From Ruminococcus sp. (lineage in GTDB: Bacteria > Bacillota > Clostridia > Oscillospirales > Ruminococcaceae): a stretch of DNA of 41,464 nucleotides. The stretch is taken from positions 1 through 41,464 of the forward strand of contig JAISIH010000007.1 of the NCBI GenBank assembly GCA_031262105.1, given 5' to 3'. The notes beneath the pieces were generated by a model. It saw only the letters and a program-made list of their open reading frames with translations. It was not told the origin of the DNA and did not search any database. Shown one piece after another: positions 12,969-22,237 of this stretch (positions within the stretch are counted from its first letter, which is position 1; each line of letters opens with the position of its first letter). Both the position numbers and the translations under genes were made by a program.

Positions 12969-15146
12969 ATGAAAAAGATTTTGACAATACTTGCGGCAAT
13001 GTTAATTCTTGCGGGGTGCGGTGCTTCAAAAACCCCGGCGGAAAGTTTCACGCCGGCGGAGACCGCAACCGCCGCGTCATTTTTAGCCGAAAGCGTTCCC
13101 GAAACTACGACAGCAACACCAACAGAGACAGCGAACGGCGATTTCCCCGCCGGTTTTCCCGTTCCCGAAGGGGTTACAAGGACGCTTCGGGAAGACGGCT
13201 ATTTGATATACTATACCGATATAACGAAGGGCGATTCGCGGCTTAATGAAATTGTTGCGGTTAACCTTGAAACGCTTGAGACGATTGATGTTTATGCGAC
13301 AGAGGTTAACCTTGCGGCAAAGCCCGGGGACGAAAATTTTTCGGGGCAGCGGTTCCTTACGAAGAATTTTCGCCTTGAGTCTGACGGCTATGTTTACTTT
13401 TACGTGCTTACCGATTACGACACAGACGGCTTTCACAAACGCCAAACCTTTCGGAAAAACCTCAAGACGCGCGGGATCGAAGAACACGGCTTTGAAACCT
13501 CCGACAAACCCTATGCCGAATACACGAGCGGAGAAGCCGAAACCCTTTATCAGTCGGGTGTGCGGAGCGTGAAGCTTGACATTCCCGTGCCGGAAAGCGG
13601 GGCTAATGTTGTTATAACAAACACTGCGGATTGGGAGAGGATTCTTAATGCGCCGCCGCCCGAGGACGGCATTACACTTATGACAGGCTTCGGGCAGTAT
13701 GTTTGTTATCGGTATGAAAGGAAAGAGGGGAATTATATTACTTCGGGGATAGGTTATGTTGATGTGCTTAAAAGGCTCAAATATACCATACAGGAGATAC
13801 AAACACGAGACCCGAAAAGTTACACCGACAGCATGGATGCAATGCTTTCTTCAAATCTGCCGCGGATTATCCCGAATACCTTCCGCTATGACAATGGCGA
13901 GCTTTATTACTATGTCTACGGCAGCTATTCGGACGAGAACTGGGGGGATAATTATCCCCACGACGACGGCTATCATATGCGCTCGATAATGGTCTATAAT
14001 TTCGAGACGACATGGATTAACTTAGGTATGTGGGAAGACAGCTACGAAACGCCCTATAGCCTTAGCCCCGAGCCGCCTCCGCTCCCGTCGGAAATTCCAG
14101 AAAAGCCGATTGAAACGTACGACTTTAAGGTTTCGGAAATTGAATATATTGCGGCGGCGAATTCCGATGCTTCCGGTCAGTTCGCCTTCGATGAAGACTA
14201 TATCTACTATAAAAACATAAACGACAACGGCAACCTCTATAAAAAGCATTTCGGCGCGGAGGACGCGGGCGTGAAGCTTGCGGACGCGAACGAACACGGC
14301 TATCTTTACGGTATCTGTGTTTACGGCGATGAGGTTTTTTTCGCAACACATTATTATGATACAGAGCCGGACGGGACGGATGGTCACGGCGGTCCGACAA
14401 TTTATGCCGTGAAAAAAGACGGTTCAAGCGCAGAGCCGAAGGAAGTCTTAAGCGGCGCGGGCGACGACTTTTTCATCTATGACGGCGTTCTCTATTTCAC
14501 AGGCGGCGAATACAGCAGCTATGACGGCTTAAACAGCCTGCCTTATGACGCTGATTCCGGCAAGCCGCTTGACGGCTCTTTAAGGGAAAATATCGCACCC
14601 TTTGCGATGCAGATGAGCGTTGCCGACGGCATGATAACCTACTACGACGGCGCAAATATCAATGTTTATGACATAACCGCCGGGTCTGTTGCCGCGGCAA
14701 TTTCCCAAGACACAATTTCTATAGATTCGATGTTTCGCTTCGGCGATTACATAATTTACCATTACGAATACGGCGCGGAGAGCAGACTTTACAGCGTGCT
14801 TTCGGCTGTTAATTTTAAGACTCGCGAAGAAACGCAGATAGACATGAAGTGGATTGAACGAAACAAAGAGGCAGAAGGCGGCAGCTACATACCCGCTTCA
14901 TTTAACCTTTTCGAGGGGCAGATTTACTACAACACATACTGGGACGAAAAGGACGGCGGCTATCACCAAAAAACTTTGCAGGGCTTTAGCCTTGATGAAA
15001 AAAAGGTAATGCTCGGCTCATGGGATGAATCTCTTATCCCATACCGCACAACCAAACCCGAATGTGCTTTGTTTTCCTGCCCTGACGGCATATACAGCTA
15101 CGCGCCGGACGGCAATCTGGTAAAGTTTGAGTTTGCGTCTCCGTAA
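12969..15146 (+). CDS. Lipoprotein with beta-propeller-like repeats (DUF5050-like), gene 2
   Basis: 725 residues. Signal peptide with lipobox LAGC (Cys17) and an Ala/Thr-rich linker to about residue 48. The first part (about 60-205) corresponds to the C-terminal part of the preceding lipoprotein: both carry KPGDE/EPGDE, FSGQ and LTDYDTDGFHK in the same order. The later half (from about 385) repeats the whole propeller pattern, with FDEDYIYYKN, VYGDEVFF, GDDFFIYDGVLYF and FGDYIIYHYEYG, and ends DGIYSYAPDGNLVKF like the other protein. So it looks like a larger, internally duplicated relative of gene 1 produced by tandem duplication. Extracytoplasmic; function unknown. Confidence 0.85.
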   Translation: MKKILTILAAMLILAGCGASKTPAESFTPAETATAASFLAESVPETTTATPTETANGDFPAGFPVPEGVTRTLREDGYLIYYTDITKGDSRLNEIVAVNLETLETIDVYATEVNLAAKPGDENFSGQRFLTKNFRLESDGYVYFYVLTDYDTDGFHKRQTFRKNLKTRGIEEHGFETSDKPYAEYTSGEAETLYQSGVRSVKLDIPVPESGANVVITNTADWERILNAPPPEDGITLMTGFGQYVCYRYERKEGNYITSGIGYVDVLKRLKYTIQEIQTRDPKSYTDSMDAMLSSNLPRIIPNTFRYDNGELYYYVYGSYSDENWGDNYPHDDGYHMRSIMVYNFETTWINLGMWEDSYETPYSLSPEPPPLPSEIPEKPIETYDFKVSEIEYIAAANSDASGQFAFDEDYIYYKNINDNGNLYKKHFGAEDAGVKLADANEHGYLYGICVYGDEVFFATHYYDTEPDGTDGHGGPTIYAVKKDGSSAEPKEVLSGAGDDFFIYDGVLYFTGGEYSSYDGLNSLPYDADSGKPLDGSLRENIAPFAMQMSVADGMITYYDGANINVYDITAGSVAAAISQDTISIDSMFRFGDYIIYHYEYGAESRLYSVLSAVNFKTREETQIDMKWIERNKEAEGGSYIPASFNLFEGQIYYNTYWDEKDGGYHQKTLQGFSLDEKKVMLGSWDESLIPYRTTKPECALFSCPDGIYSYAPDGNLVKFEFASP

Positions 15147-15170
15147 TTTATGTAAAATTTTAAAAATCGC

Positions 15171-15199
15171 TTGCAAAGTCTTTTTAGATGTGGTATAAT
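15171..15199 (+). promoter_or_regulatory. Promoter of the PHP-domain gene
   Basis: TTGCAA (15171-15176), 17-nt spacer, TATAAT (15194-15199). Its position excludes the in-frame TTG at 15171 as a start and supports the ATG at 15237. Confidence 0.85.
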
Positions 15200-15236
15200 A
15201 GATATGTTATATTTACATACAAGAGGTACATATAAA

Positions 15237-16085
15237 ATGGTAGGCGATTTACATTGTCACTCGAAGCTCTCGGACGGTTCTCTGGGGCTTGAGGATATAA
15301 TAATGCAGGCGAAGCGGACGGATATTGACTTCATCTCGATAACCGACCACGACACTTTAAGTTCGCTCTCGCGGATTAAAATTCTCGGGGACAGATACGG
15401 CGTTAACACCATTCCCGGGGTTGAACTTTCAAGCTGGGACAAGAAGCGCGGCAGAAAGGCGCATATCCTCTGTTACGCGCCGAAAAAGCCCGACCGCCTC
15501 GAGGGGCTTTGTATGAAGTCCTGCGAAATACGAAAAGTCTGCGCAAAAGAGATGGTTGAGCGGGTTATGAAAATCTATCCGATAACCCCCGAAAGCGTTA
15601 TGCGCCACGCGACCGGCTCTAAGAGCATCTTTAAGCAACATATCATGCACGCGCTTGTTGACTTAGGTTACACTACCGAGATTTACGGCGACCTTAACAA
15701 CACCCTCTTTAACCTTAAAACCGGCACCTGCATTGTCGAGCGGGAATATCCCGACGTTAACTTCGTAACCGACCTTATCCACTCTGCCGGGGGCGTTGCC
15801 GTTCTTGCACACCCGGTCTATTACGACTCGTTCGAGCTTCTTGAGGAGCTTGCCGAATCGGGGCATATTGACGGAGTTGAGGCATATCATTACACGGCGG
15901 ATAAAACTGCGGAGCAGAAAATTCTCGATATTGCCGAAAGATATGAATTAATCGTAACCGGCGGCTCTGACTTCCACGGGCTTTATAACGCGAAGGCTTC
16001 GAGCCTCGGGAGCAGAACAACCGACAAGGAAAACATCGAAAAGATTATGCGCGGAACAAAGAAGAAAGAGGCAGTTGCCAGCTGA
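15237..16085 (+). CDS. PHP-domain phosphoesterase (RNase AM/YciV-like)
   Basis: 282 residues. The ATG at 15237 follows AAGAGGT and begins MVGDLHCHSKLSDG, the first PHP metal motif. Other metal-binding motifs follow: SITDHDTLS, GVELSS, VAVLAHPVYYD and VTGGSDFHG. These are the four PHP motifs of the trinuclear-metal phosphoesterase family. Relatives act on 3',5'-nucleotide bisphosphates or trim RNA 5' ends, but the exact substrate cannot be read from sequence. It is cytoplasmic. It is followed by malic enzyme after 35 nt. Confidence 0.88.
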   Translation: MVGDLHCHSKLSDGSLGLEDIIMQAKRTDIDFISITDHDTLSSLSRIKILGDRYGVNTIPGVELSSWDKKRGRKAHILCYAPKKPDRLEGLCMKSCEIRKVCAKEMVERVMKIYPITPESVMRHATGSKSIFKQHIMHALVDLGYTTEIYGDLNNTLFNLKTGTCIVEREYPDVNFVTDLIHSAGGVAVLAHPVYYDSFELLEELAESGHIDGVEAYHYTADKTAEQKILDIAERYELIVTGGSDFHGLYNAKASSLGSRTTDKENIEKIMRGTKKKEAVAS

Positions 16086-16120
16086 AAGCAGTATCAGATT
16101 GAAAGCAGTAAAAATTGACT

Positions 16121-17257
16121 ATGAATCCTATTGAAGCCCACAAAGAATGGCGGGGGAAGATTGAGATTATCTCCCGCGTAAAGATAGATACAAAAGAGGC
16201 ACTGTCAACCGCCTACACCCCCGGGGTTGCCGCCCCCTGCCTTGAAATAAAGGACAACCCCGCCCTTTCGTTCGATTTAACAAGGCGGGGCAGTCTCGTT
16301 GCCGTAATTACGGACGGAACGGCAGTCCTCGGTCTCGGCGACATCGGTCCGCTCGCCGCTATGCCTGTTATGGAGGGGAAATGCGCCCTCTTTAAGGAAT
16401 TCGCGGGGGTTGATGCGTTCCCGCTCTGCCTTGACACAAAAGACACGGACGAGTTTATAAAGACGGTGAAGTATCTTGCCCCGAATTTCGGCGGAATTAA
16501 CCTTGAAGACATAGCTGCACCGCGCTGTTTCGAGATTGAACGGCGGCTTAAGGCGGCTGACTTAGGTATACCTATTTTCCATGACGATCAGCATGGCACT
16601 GCAATTGTCGTTCATGCGGCGTTATTAAATACACTTAAGCTGACCGGCAAAAATATCGGCGGTATTACCGTCACCATAAACGGCGCGGGAGCGGCAGGCT
16701 GTGCAATCGCAAGGCGGCTAATCTCTGTCGGCGTCGGGAATGTTATCCTTGTGGATATTGACGGGATAATCTCGCGGAATAACGTTTATGAAAACCCCGC
16801 TCATGAGGAACTTAAGCTCGTGACAAATTCCGAGGGCAAAAGCGGCGGTCTTGCGGATGCAATTGCCGGCGCGGACGTCTTCATAGGGGTTTCACGCCCG
16901 AATCTTGTTACCGCAGATATGGTTAGGTCGATGGCAGAAAAGCCCGCCGTATTCGCTATGGCGAACCCGAACCCCGAAATAAGCCCTGCCGAGGCGAAAG
17001 CCGCCGGAGCGTATATTGTAGGAACGGGCCGTTCCGACTACCCGAATCAGATTAACAATGTCCTCGCTTTCCCGGGCATCTTCAAGGGAGCTTTGGCGGC
17101 AAGGGCAGCCGACATCACCGACGAAATGATGCTTCACGCCGGACAGGCAATCGCGGCGTGCGTGCCGGACAATATGTTGTCGGTTGACTACATTATCCCG
17201 AATCCGTTTGATAAAAACGTTGCAATAGAGGTTGCAAGAGCAGTTTCAAATGTATAG
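16121..17257 (+). CDS. NAD(P)-dependent malic enzyme
   Basis: 378 residues from ATG 16121; a TTG two codons earlier is also in frame. Bacterial short malic-enzyme type without a phosphotransacetylase domain. YTPGVAAPC near residue 28, the VITDGTAVLGLGDIGPLAAMPVMEGK active-site stretch, then Asp and Lys residues around DDQHGTAIV, and the nucleotide-binding NGAGAAGCAIARRL. It decarboxylates malate to pyruvate with reduction of NAD(P)+ in the cytoplasm. No strong ribosome site precedes it, so it may depend on readthrough from the PHP gene. It overlaps rsmE by 8 nt. Confidence 0.95.
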   Translation: MNPIEAHKEWRGKIEIISRVKIDTKEALSTAYTPGVAAPCLEIKDNPALSFDLTRRGSLVAVITDGTAVLGLGDIGPLAAMPVMEGKCALFKEFAGVDAFPLCLDTKDTDEFIKTVKYLAPNFGGINLEDIAAPRCFEIERRLKAADLGIPIFHDDQHGTAIVVHAALLNTLKLTGKNIGGITVTINGAGAAGCAIARRLISVGVGNVILVDIDGIISRNNVYENPAHEELKLVTNSEGKSGGLADAIAGADVFIGVSRPNLVTADMVRSMAEKPAVFAMANPNPEISPAEAKAAGAYIVGTGRSDYPNQINNVLAFPGIFKGALAARAADITDEMMLHAGQAIAACVPDNMLSVDYIIPNPFDKNVAIEVARAVSNV

Positions 17258-17960
17258 ATTTTTCTTGCAGAACCCGCCCGACGGCAATACTATTAGTATA
17301 ACCGGCGCAGATGCCGCCCATATAAGGCTTTCACTGCGCATGAAGCCCGGCGAGGAAGTTATCTTCACACGCGAGGGCGTCGATTACCTTTCCGAAATCA
17401 CAGAAATAACACCGAACGAGGTAATCAGTCATATAATAAAAGCAGACCCTGTAAAAAGCGAGCCGGCACTGAAATTAACGCTGTTTTTCGCTCTGCCGAA
17501 ATCCGACAAGGCAGAGACTATTATACAAAAATGCACAGAATTAGGTATTTCGGAATTCGTGCCGTTTCTGACAAAACGCTGTGTTGCTGTTCCGAAGGCT
17601 CTTAACGCGAAGACGGAGCGTTGGCAGAGGGTTGCAGAATCCGCCGCGAAGCAGTCCGGGCGAGGGATTATCCCGACTCTGTCGGATATTTTGCGGTTTG
17701 AGGAAGTTTTAACAAGACTTAGTGATTTCGATGCGGCGTTTTTTTGCAATGAAAACAGCGGCGAGAGGTTAACCTTGCCCGACAATGTTAAAAATGCCGC
17801 GCTTATAACCGGTGCGGAGGGCGGCTTTGAACTCTCCGAAGCAGAGCGGATTTTAACGGCAGGGGCGAAAAGTATTACCCTCGGCTCAAGGATTTTACGC
17901 TGTGAGACTGCGCCGATCTCGGCGGCGGCGATAATTTTTCACCTCTCGGGCGACATATAA
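17250..17960 (+). CDS. rsmE: 16S rRNA (uracil-1498-N3)-methyltransferase
   Basis: 236 residues from the ATG at 17250, whose bases overlap the malic enzyme stop (MYRFFLQNP). N-terminal PUA-like domain, then a SPOUT methyltransferase with the knotted AdoMet-binding sequences LITGAEGGFELSEAE and TLGSRILRCETAPISAAAII. KSDKAETIIQKCTELGI is another RsmE hallmark. It methylates U1498 of 16S rRNA. An in-frame ATG 18 nt earlier lacks family support. Confidence 0.95.
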   Translation: MYRFFLQNPPDGNTISITGADAAHIRLSLRMKPGEEVIFTREGVDYLSEITEITPNEVISHIIKADPVKSEPALKLTLFFALPKSDKAETIIQKCTELGISEFVPFLTKRCVAVPKALNAKTERWQRVAESAAKQSGRGIIPTLSDILRFEEVLTRLSDFDAAFFCNENSGERLTLPDNVKNAALITGAEGGFELSEAERILTAGAKSITLGSRILRCETAPISAAAIIFHLSGDI

Positions 17961-18034
17961 CCCCGCTCCCCCGCGCAATTTCCCCATCTCCCCCCCGCGC
18001 GAAATTTTATCACAATTTTTTCAGATAAAATCTA

Positions 18035-18063
18035 TTGATTTTTTATATTCCCTATGGTATAAT
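18035..18063 (+). promoter_or_regulatory. Promoter of the small acidic protein gene
   Basis: TTGATT (18035-18040), 17-nt spacer, TATAAT (18058-18063). Confidence 0.75.
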
Positions 18064-18104
18064 AAATTATACAGAAACTCTACGCAAATATTGGAGGATA
18101 AAAA

Positions 18105-18353
18105 ATGAAAGCATTCGGGCTTGCGTTTTTAGCATTGGCATCGGCGGCAGTGGGTGCAGCAATCGCTACCTACGCCATAAAAAAACAAAACGATATCGAC
18201 CTTTACGACTTTGAATTTGATGAGGATGAAGACTTCTCCGACGACGATTTCCTCCCCGAAGACATAACAGTCTCAACCGCAACCTCCCCCATAGACGACA
18301 ACATCTCCGACCTCTCAAAAATCGACGGCGATTATCCCGACGAAGAGGCATAA
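18105..18353 (+). CDS. Small single-TM acidic protein
   Basis: 82 residues with a TTGGAGGA ribosome site and its own promoter. One hydrophobic Ala-rich segment at about 4-24 (LAFLALASAAVGAAIATYAI), a KKQN positive stop, then a strongly acidic tail rich in Asp/Glu (DEDEDFSDDDFLPED). Topology would leave the acidic tail in the cytoplasm. No family recognised. It lies 59 nt upstream of tRNA-Leu(CAG). Secretion as a cleaved peptide is unlikely because no clear cleavage site is seen. Confidence 0.75.
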   Translation: MKAFGLAFLALASAAVGAAIATYAIKKQNDIDLYDFEFDEDEDFSDDDFLPEDITVSTATSPIDDNISDLSKIDGDYPDEEA

Positions 18354-18412
18354 AAGAGGCTATATATAAAAGCGCAGCTGCATGACGGTTTTTTAAGGTT
18401 GCGTAGATTTTT

Positions 18413-18496
18413 GCGGATATGGCGGAATCGGCAGACGCGTTAGATTCAGGTTCTAATCGGAGTAATCCGGTGGAGGTTCAAGTCCTCTTATCCGCA
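18413..18496 (+). tRNA. tRNA-Leu (anticodon CAG)
   Basis: 84 nt class II tRNA. Acceptor GCGGATA/TATCCGC with discriminator A; anticodon stem TTAGA/TCTAA closes the loop TTCAGGT with CAG at 18447-18449, reading CTG codons. Long variable arm and T loop GGTTCAAGTCC present. CCA is not encoded. Confidence 0.95.
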
Positions 18497-18502
18497 GACG
18501 AG

Positions 18503-18530
18503 CGGGGGCGAAAAATCCCCCGTTTTGTTA
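18503..18530 (+). terminator. Terminator of tRNA-Leu(CAG)
   Basis: CGGGGG (18503-18508), 8-nt loop, CCCCCG (18517-18522), then TTTTGTTA. Confidence 0.8.
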
Positions 18531-18695
18531 TGAACGATAGCCCCTCTTACTATTTCTGGTAAGAGAATTTTTTTATTTCTATAAAAATTCTTTATTTGTT
18601 AACCTATTCGCGTTTGAAATATGTTATAGTATATTTGTATTATGAAAAATGTTTTAAAAATGTCTGCCGACGGAGCGGACAAGGAGCGTTAAAAT

Positions 18696-20483
18696 ATGGA
18701 TGGATTTAGCTTATTCTTAACAATTCTGACAGCTTTCGGGGGGCTTGCTCTCTTTATCTACGGCATGAACCTCATGGGGGAGGGGCTTGAGAAGGCTTCC
18801 GGCTCGAAGCTCGAGAAAGTTCTCGATAAGATGACGAAAAACGCCTTCGTCGGCGTGCTTTTAGGCGCGGCGGTTACGGCGATTATCCAGAGTTCGTCGG
18901 GGACGACCGTTATCGTCGTCGGGCTTGTCAACGCCGGTATGTTAAAGCTTCGCTCCGCAATCGGCGTTATCATGGGGGCAAATATCGGTACAACCGTCAC
19001 CGGGCAGATCCTGCGCCTCGCGGAGCTTGACTCGACCGGCAGTGCCTCAAACGCAATGAAACTTTTGCAGCTAAGTTCCCTCATACCGATAATCTGCCTC
19101 GTAGGGCTTATAATAGTAATGCTCTCGAAAAAATCTACCGGGAAAAACATCGGGCAGATTTTCTTAGGGCTCGGCATCCTCTTCACCGGAATGAACGCAA
19201 TGACGGCGGCGGTTAAGCCCCTTGCGGAGCTTCCCGCGTTCGGTGAAGCCTTCGCGGCGATGCAAAACCCCATTTTGGGCGTTCTTGTCGGCGCGGGGGT
19301 TACGGCAATTATACAAAGTTCTTCCGCTTCTGTCGGTATTTTACAGGCAATGTCAACCTCCGGGCTTATAACCTTCTCGGCGGCGTTCCCGATTATCATG
19401 GGGCAAAACATCGGCACAACCGTTACGTCAATCCTCTCCGCAATCGGCACAACCACCAACGCGAAACGCGCCGCCGCTGTCCACCTTCTCTTTAACATAA
19501 TCGGTACGGTCATCTTCCTCTCCGCAATTTATATAGTACAAAACATTGTACACTTCCCGTTCTGGGACGATCCGATCGACATGGGCGGCATCGCGAATTT
19601 CCACACCCTCTTTAATGTAACCTGCACGCTCCTGTTCCTGCCGTTTATAAAGGCTTTCGAGAAGCTTGCGACGCTTATTATCCGCGACAAGAAGAGCAAA
19701 ACGCCTGTGGAGCAGTTCACGTTAACCCTCGACGAACGCCTTCTTAAGTCGCCCTCCCTCGCAATCGGGCAGGCAATGCACACCCTCCTTTCGATGGCTA
19801 ACCTTTCAAAATATAACTTCGATGCCGCGAAAGATTTGCTTATAACATATGTTGAGGAACAGGCGGCAGAAATACGGCAGAACAACGACTCTGTAGACCG
19901 CATGGAAGACGGCTTAAACTCGTATCTTGTGAAGATTGCCGAATGTGAGCTGACGGAATTCGAGAACAGGCGGGTTACAATGTTAATGTACCTGACGACC
20001 GAATATTCGCGAATCGGCGCGTATGCTATGAACATCTTGGAGAATGCCGAAACCCTCCATGCCGACGGCTTAAGCTTCTCTCCGAAGGCTCGCGCTGAGA
20101 TGGATGTTATCTTCGCAGCGGTTGACGATATAATTTTAACCGCGCTGAAAGCGACGGAGCGTTCGGACACAAACCTTGCTTATAGGATTGAGCCGCTTGA
20201 AGAGACGGTTGACGCGCTTAATGACACGCTTAAATCCCGCCACATCGACCGCCTCAAAAACGGCGAATGTGCCGTCGAGAGCGGGGTTGTCTTCCTCGAT
20301 ATGCTTGTTAATCTCGAGCGTATCGCCGACCACTGCTCGAACATCGCCGTTTACGTTATAGGTTCATCCCGCGGACACGAGAACATCAGCCGCCACGAAT
20401 ACATCGAGAATCTTCATAATAAAACCCCGCTTGAATACAAAACCCTCCTTGAAGATTTTGAGAAAAAATACGCGCTTGAATAG
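18696..20483 (+). CDS. Na+/phosphate cotransporter with PhoU-like tail
   Basis: 595 residues. Two inverted Na/Pi-cotransporter repeats, each with the QSSS signature (AIIQSSSGTTVIVVGLVNAGM and AIIQSSSASVGILQ), and about eight to nine membrane segments up to about residue 330. The C-terminal about 250 residues form a helical PhoU-like domain (HTLLSMANLSKYNFDAAKDLL, then MLVNLERIADHCSNIAVYV). NptA/YjbB-type proteins move phosphate coupled to Na+. The PhoU part probably regulates flux. AAGGAG precedes the ATG, and a weak 7-bp hairpin lies just before it. It is followed after 11 nt by the GH13 gene. Confidence 0.93.
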   Translation: MDGFSLFLTILTAFGGLALFIYGMNLMGEGLEKASGSKLEKVLDKMTKNAFVGVLLGAAVTAIIQSSSGTTVIVVGLVNAGMLKLRSAIGVIMGANIGTTVTGQILRLAELDSTGSASNAMKLLQLSSLIPIICLVGLIIVMLSKKSTGKNIGQIFLGLGILFTGMNAMTAAVKPLAELPAFGEAFAAMQNPILGVLVGAGVTAIIQSSSASVGILQAMSTSGLITFSAAFPIIMGQNIGTTVTSILSAIGTTTNAKRAAAVHLLFNIIGTVIFLSAIYIVQNIVHFPFWDDPIDMGGIANFHTLFNVTCTLLFLPFIKAFEKLATLIIRDKKSKTPVEQFTLTLDERLLKSPSLAIGQAMHTLLSMANLSKYNFDAAKDLLITYVEEQAAEIRQNNDSVDRMEDGLNSYLVKIAECELTEFENRRVTMLMYLTTEYSRIGAYAMNILENAETLHADGLSFSPKARAEMDVIFAAVDDIILTALKATERSDTNLAYRIEPLEETVDALNDTLKSRHIDRLKNGECAVESGVVFLDMLVNLERIADHCSNIAVYVIGSSRGHENISRHEYIENLHNKTPLEYKTLLEDFEKKYALE

Positions 20484-20494
20484 GAGAAATAACA

Positions 20495-22237
20495 ATGTCG
20501 AACTGGATAGAACGCGCCAATATCTACCATATCTACACGCTGAATTTTTGCGGAGCGGAAAAATTCCGGAAGGATTACAAAGAGCCTGAGCCGTCCTCGG
20601 GCGGGCGAATACTTAAGGTGCTTTCGTGGATTCCGCATATTGTGAAGACGGGGTTTAATGCCGTGCTGTTTTCGCCGGTCTTCGAGTCTGCCGAACACGG
20701 CTACGACACCTCCGATTTCTTCAAGATTGATGCCCGCCTCGGGACGAATGACGAATTCATGCTCGTCTGTGAGGAGCTTCACAAAAACGGCATCCGCGTT
20801 ATCCTCGACGGCGTGTTTAACCACGTGGGGCGGGACTTTTGGGCGTTTCGGGACTTACAGCAAAAGGGCGAAAAGAGCGAATACAAGGACTGGTTCGCCG
20901 GGGTTAATTTCGGCAACCGCTCTGTTTTCGGCGACGGCTTCTCCTATGAGGGCTGGAGCGGGCATTATAACCTCGTGAAACTCAATCTCTATAACGAACG
21001 GGTCGTTAACCATATCTTCAATGCCGTTAAGCTTTGGTACAAAGACTTCGGGATTGACGGAATACGTTTCGACGCCGCAGACTGCCTTACCGACGATTTT
21101 ATAAAACGTTTCCGAAATTTCGCGAAGGGGACTTTGAACGAGGATTTCTGGCTAATGGGCGAGATTATCCACGGCAATTATGCGCGTTGGGCAAATGCGG
21201 AAATGTTCGATTCCGTCACGAATTATCAGTGCCACAAAGGGATCTACAGCTCCCACAACGACAAGAATTACTTCGAGATTTCGTCATCTTTCGACCAACA
21301 GAAGAACCAATACGGCAACCTCTACCTTTATAATTTTGTCGATAACCACGATGTTGGGCGCATTGCCTCGAAGATTACGGACAAGGCTCATCTTGAGTGC
21401 GTTTACACCATGCTATATACAATGTACGGCGTTCCGTCGGTGTATTACGGCTCGGAGTTCGGCATTGAGGGGAACAAGGGGCAGGGTGCGGATGCCGACC
21501 TGCCGCTCCGCCCGAACCTTAACCTCGACAACATTCACGGGCGTGACGATAAGCTTCTCGAGCATATCACGAAGCTCGGCGAAATCCGTAAGAGTGTCGA
21601 TATTCTCCAGAGCGGCTTTTACGACAAGGTTTATCTCGACAACAAGACCTTTGTCTACAAGCGGGAACTAAGCGGCAAGGTTTGTTATATTGCGTTTAAT
21701 ATTGACGACAAACCGTATACGTTTAGTATAAAAAGCACGACAGAATACTGGCTGGATTGCCTTTCCGGCAGACGTTACAAAGGCGCGGAGGGGAAGGTTA
21801 ACATTGAACTCGCCCCGAATACCTCCGGCATCTACCTCGAAGAACACAACTATCGTGCCGCTTTCGGCGACCGCCCCCACACCGAAGCAATCTTCCCCGT
21901 ACCTCACGAGACCGAAATTGAAGTCGAGATTGAGGTTGCACCGAACCCGGTTAAAGAACTCCTTAACCCCACGGCGAAGACAATCCCCGTCTCCGACATT
22001 ATTCCCCTCGGCGTGAAAGACAACCGCAAAATCGTCGTCGGCGCAACCTACCATCACTTCAAAGGCGGCGACTACAAAGTCCTGCTCCTCGCGAAAGACC
22101 ACGAAGACGCCTCCCCCCTCGTCGTCTACATGGCACTCTCCGGCGAGGGCGACACTTGGGTTAGACCTCTCGATAACTTCCTTGAAGAAGTTAACGACCA
22201 TGGGAATATTAAAGAGAGATTTACCCTTGTTAATTGA
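20495..22237 (+). CDS. GH13 alpha-amylase-family enzyme with C-terminal DUF1653 domain
   Basis: 580 residues, no signal peptide, so cytoplasmic. (beta/alpha)8 GH13 domain to about 385: VILDGVFNHVG (region II-like), DGIRFDAAD with nucleophile Asp193, GEIIHG with acid/base Glu223, and FVDNHDVGR with Asp286. This is the cyclomaltodextrinase/neopullulanase-like style; substrate unresolved. A beta-sandwich follows to about 455. The last about 66 residues (about 515-580) match DUF1653: YHHFKGGDYKVL, LVVYMAL, GDTWVRPLDNFLE, RFTLV. DUF1653 is usually a free-standing small protein. The start follows AGGAGA. The 3' end overlaps the convergent flippase gene by 8 nt. Confidence 0.9.
   Translation: MSNWIERANIYHIYTLNFCGAEKFRKDYKEPEPSSGGRILKVLSWIPHIVKTGFNAVLFSPVFESAEHGYDTSDFFKIDARLGTNDEFMLVCEELHKNGIRVILDGVFNHVGRDFWAFRDLQQKGEKSEYKDWFAGVNFGNRSVFGDGFSYEGWSGHYNLVKLNLYNERVVNHIFNAVKLWYKDFGIDGIRFDAADCLTDDFIKRFRNFAKGTLNEDFWLMGEIIHGNYARWANAEMFDSVTNYQCHKGIYSSHNDKNYFEISSSFDQQKNQYGNLYLYNFVDNHDVGRIASKITDKAHLECVYTMLYTMYGVPSVYYGSEFGIEGNKGQGADADLPLRPNLNLDNIHGRDDKLLEHITKLGEIRKSVDILQSGFYDKVYLDNKTFVYKRELSGKVCYIAFNIDDKPYTFSIKSTTEYWLDCLSGRRYKGAEGKVNIELAPNTSGIYLEEHNYRAAFGDRPHTEAIFPVPHETEIEVEIEVAPNPVKELLNPTAKTIPVSDIIPLGVKDNRKIVVGATYHHFKGGDYKVLLLAKDHEDASPLVVYMALSGEGDTWVRPLDNFLEEVNDHGNIKERFTLVN

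Noticed and set aside
15171..15236. Upstream TTG start for the PHP-domain gene
   Set aside because: The TTG is the -35 box of a good promoter; the ATG at 15237 has a ribosome site and begins at the conserved HxH motif.
18642..18692. 16-codon leader peptide before the Na/Pi cotransporter
   Set aside because: The frame (ATG AAA AAT ...) has no ribosome site and no control codons; the small hairpin there is weak.
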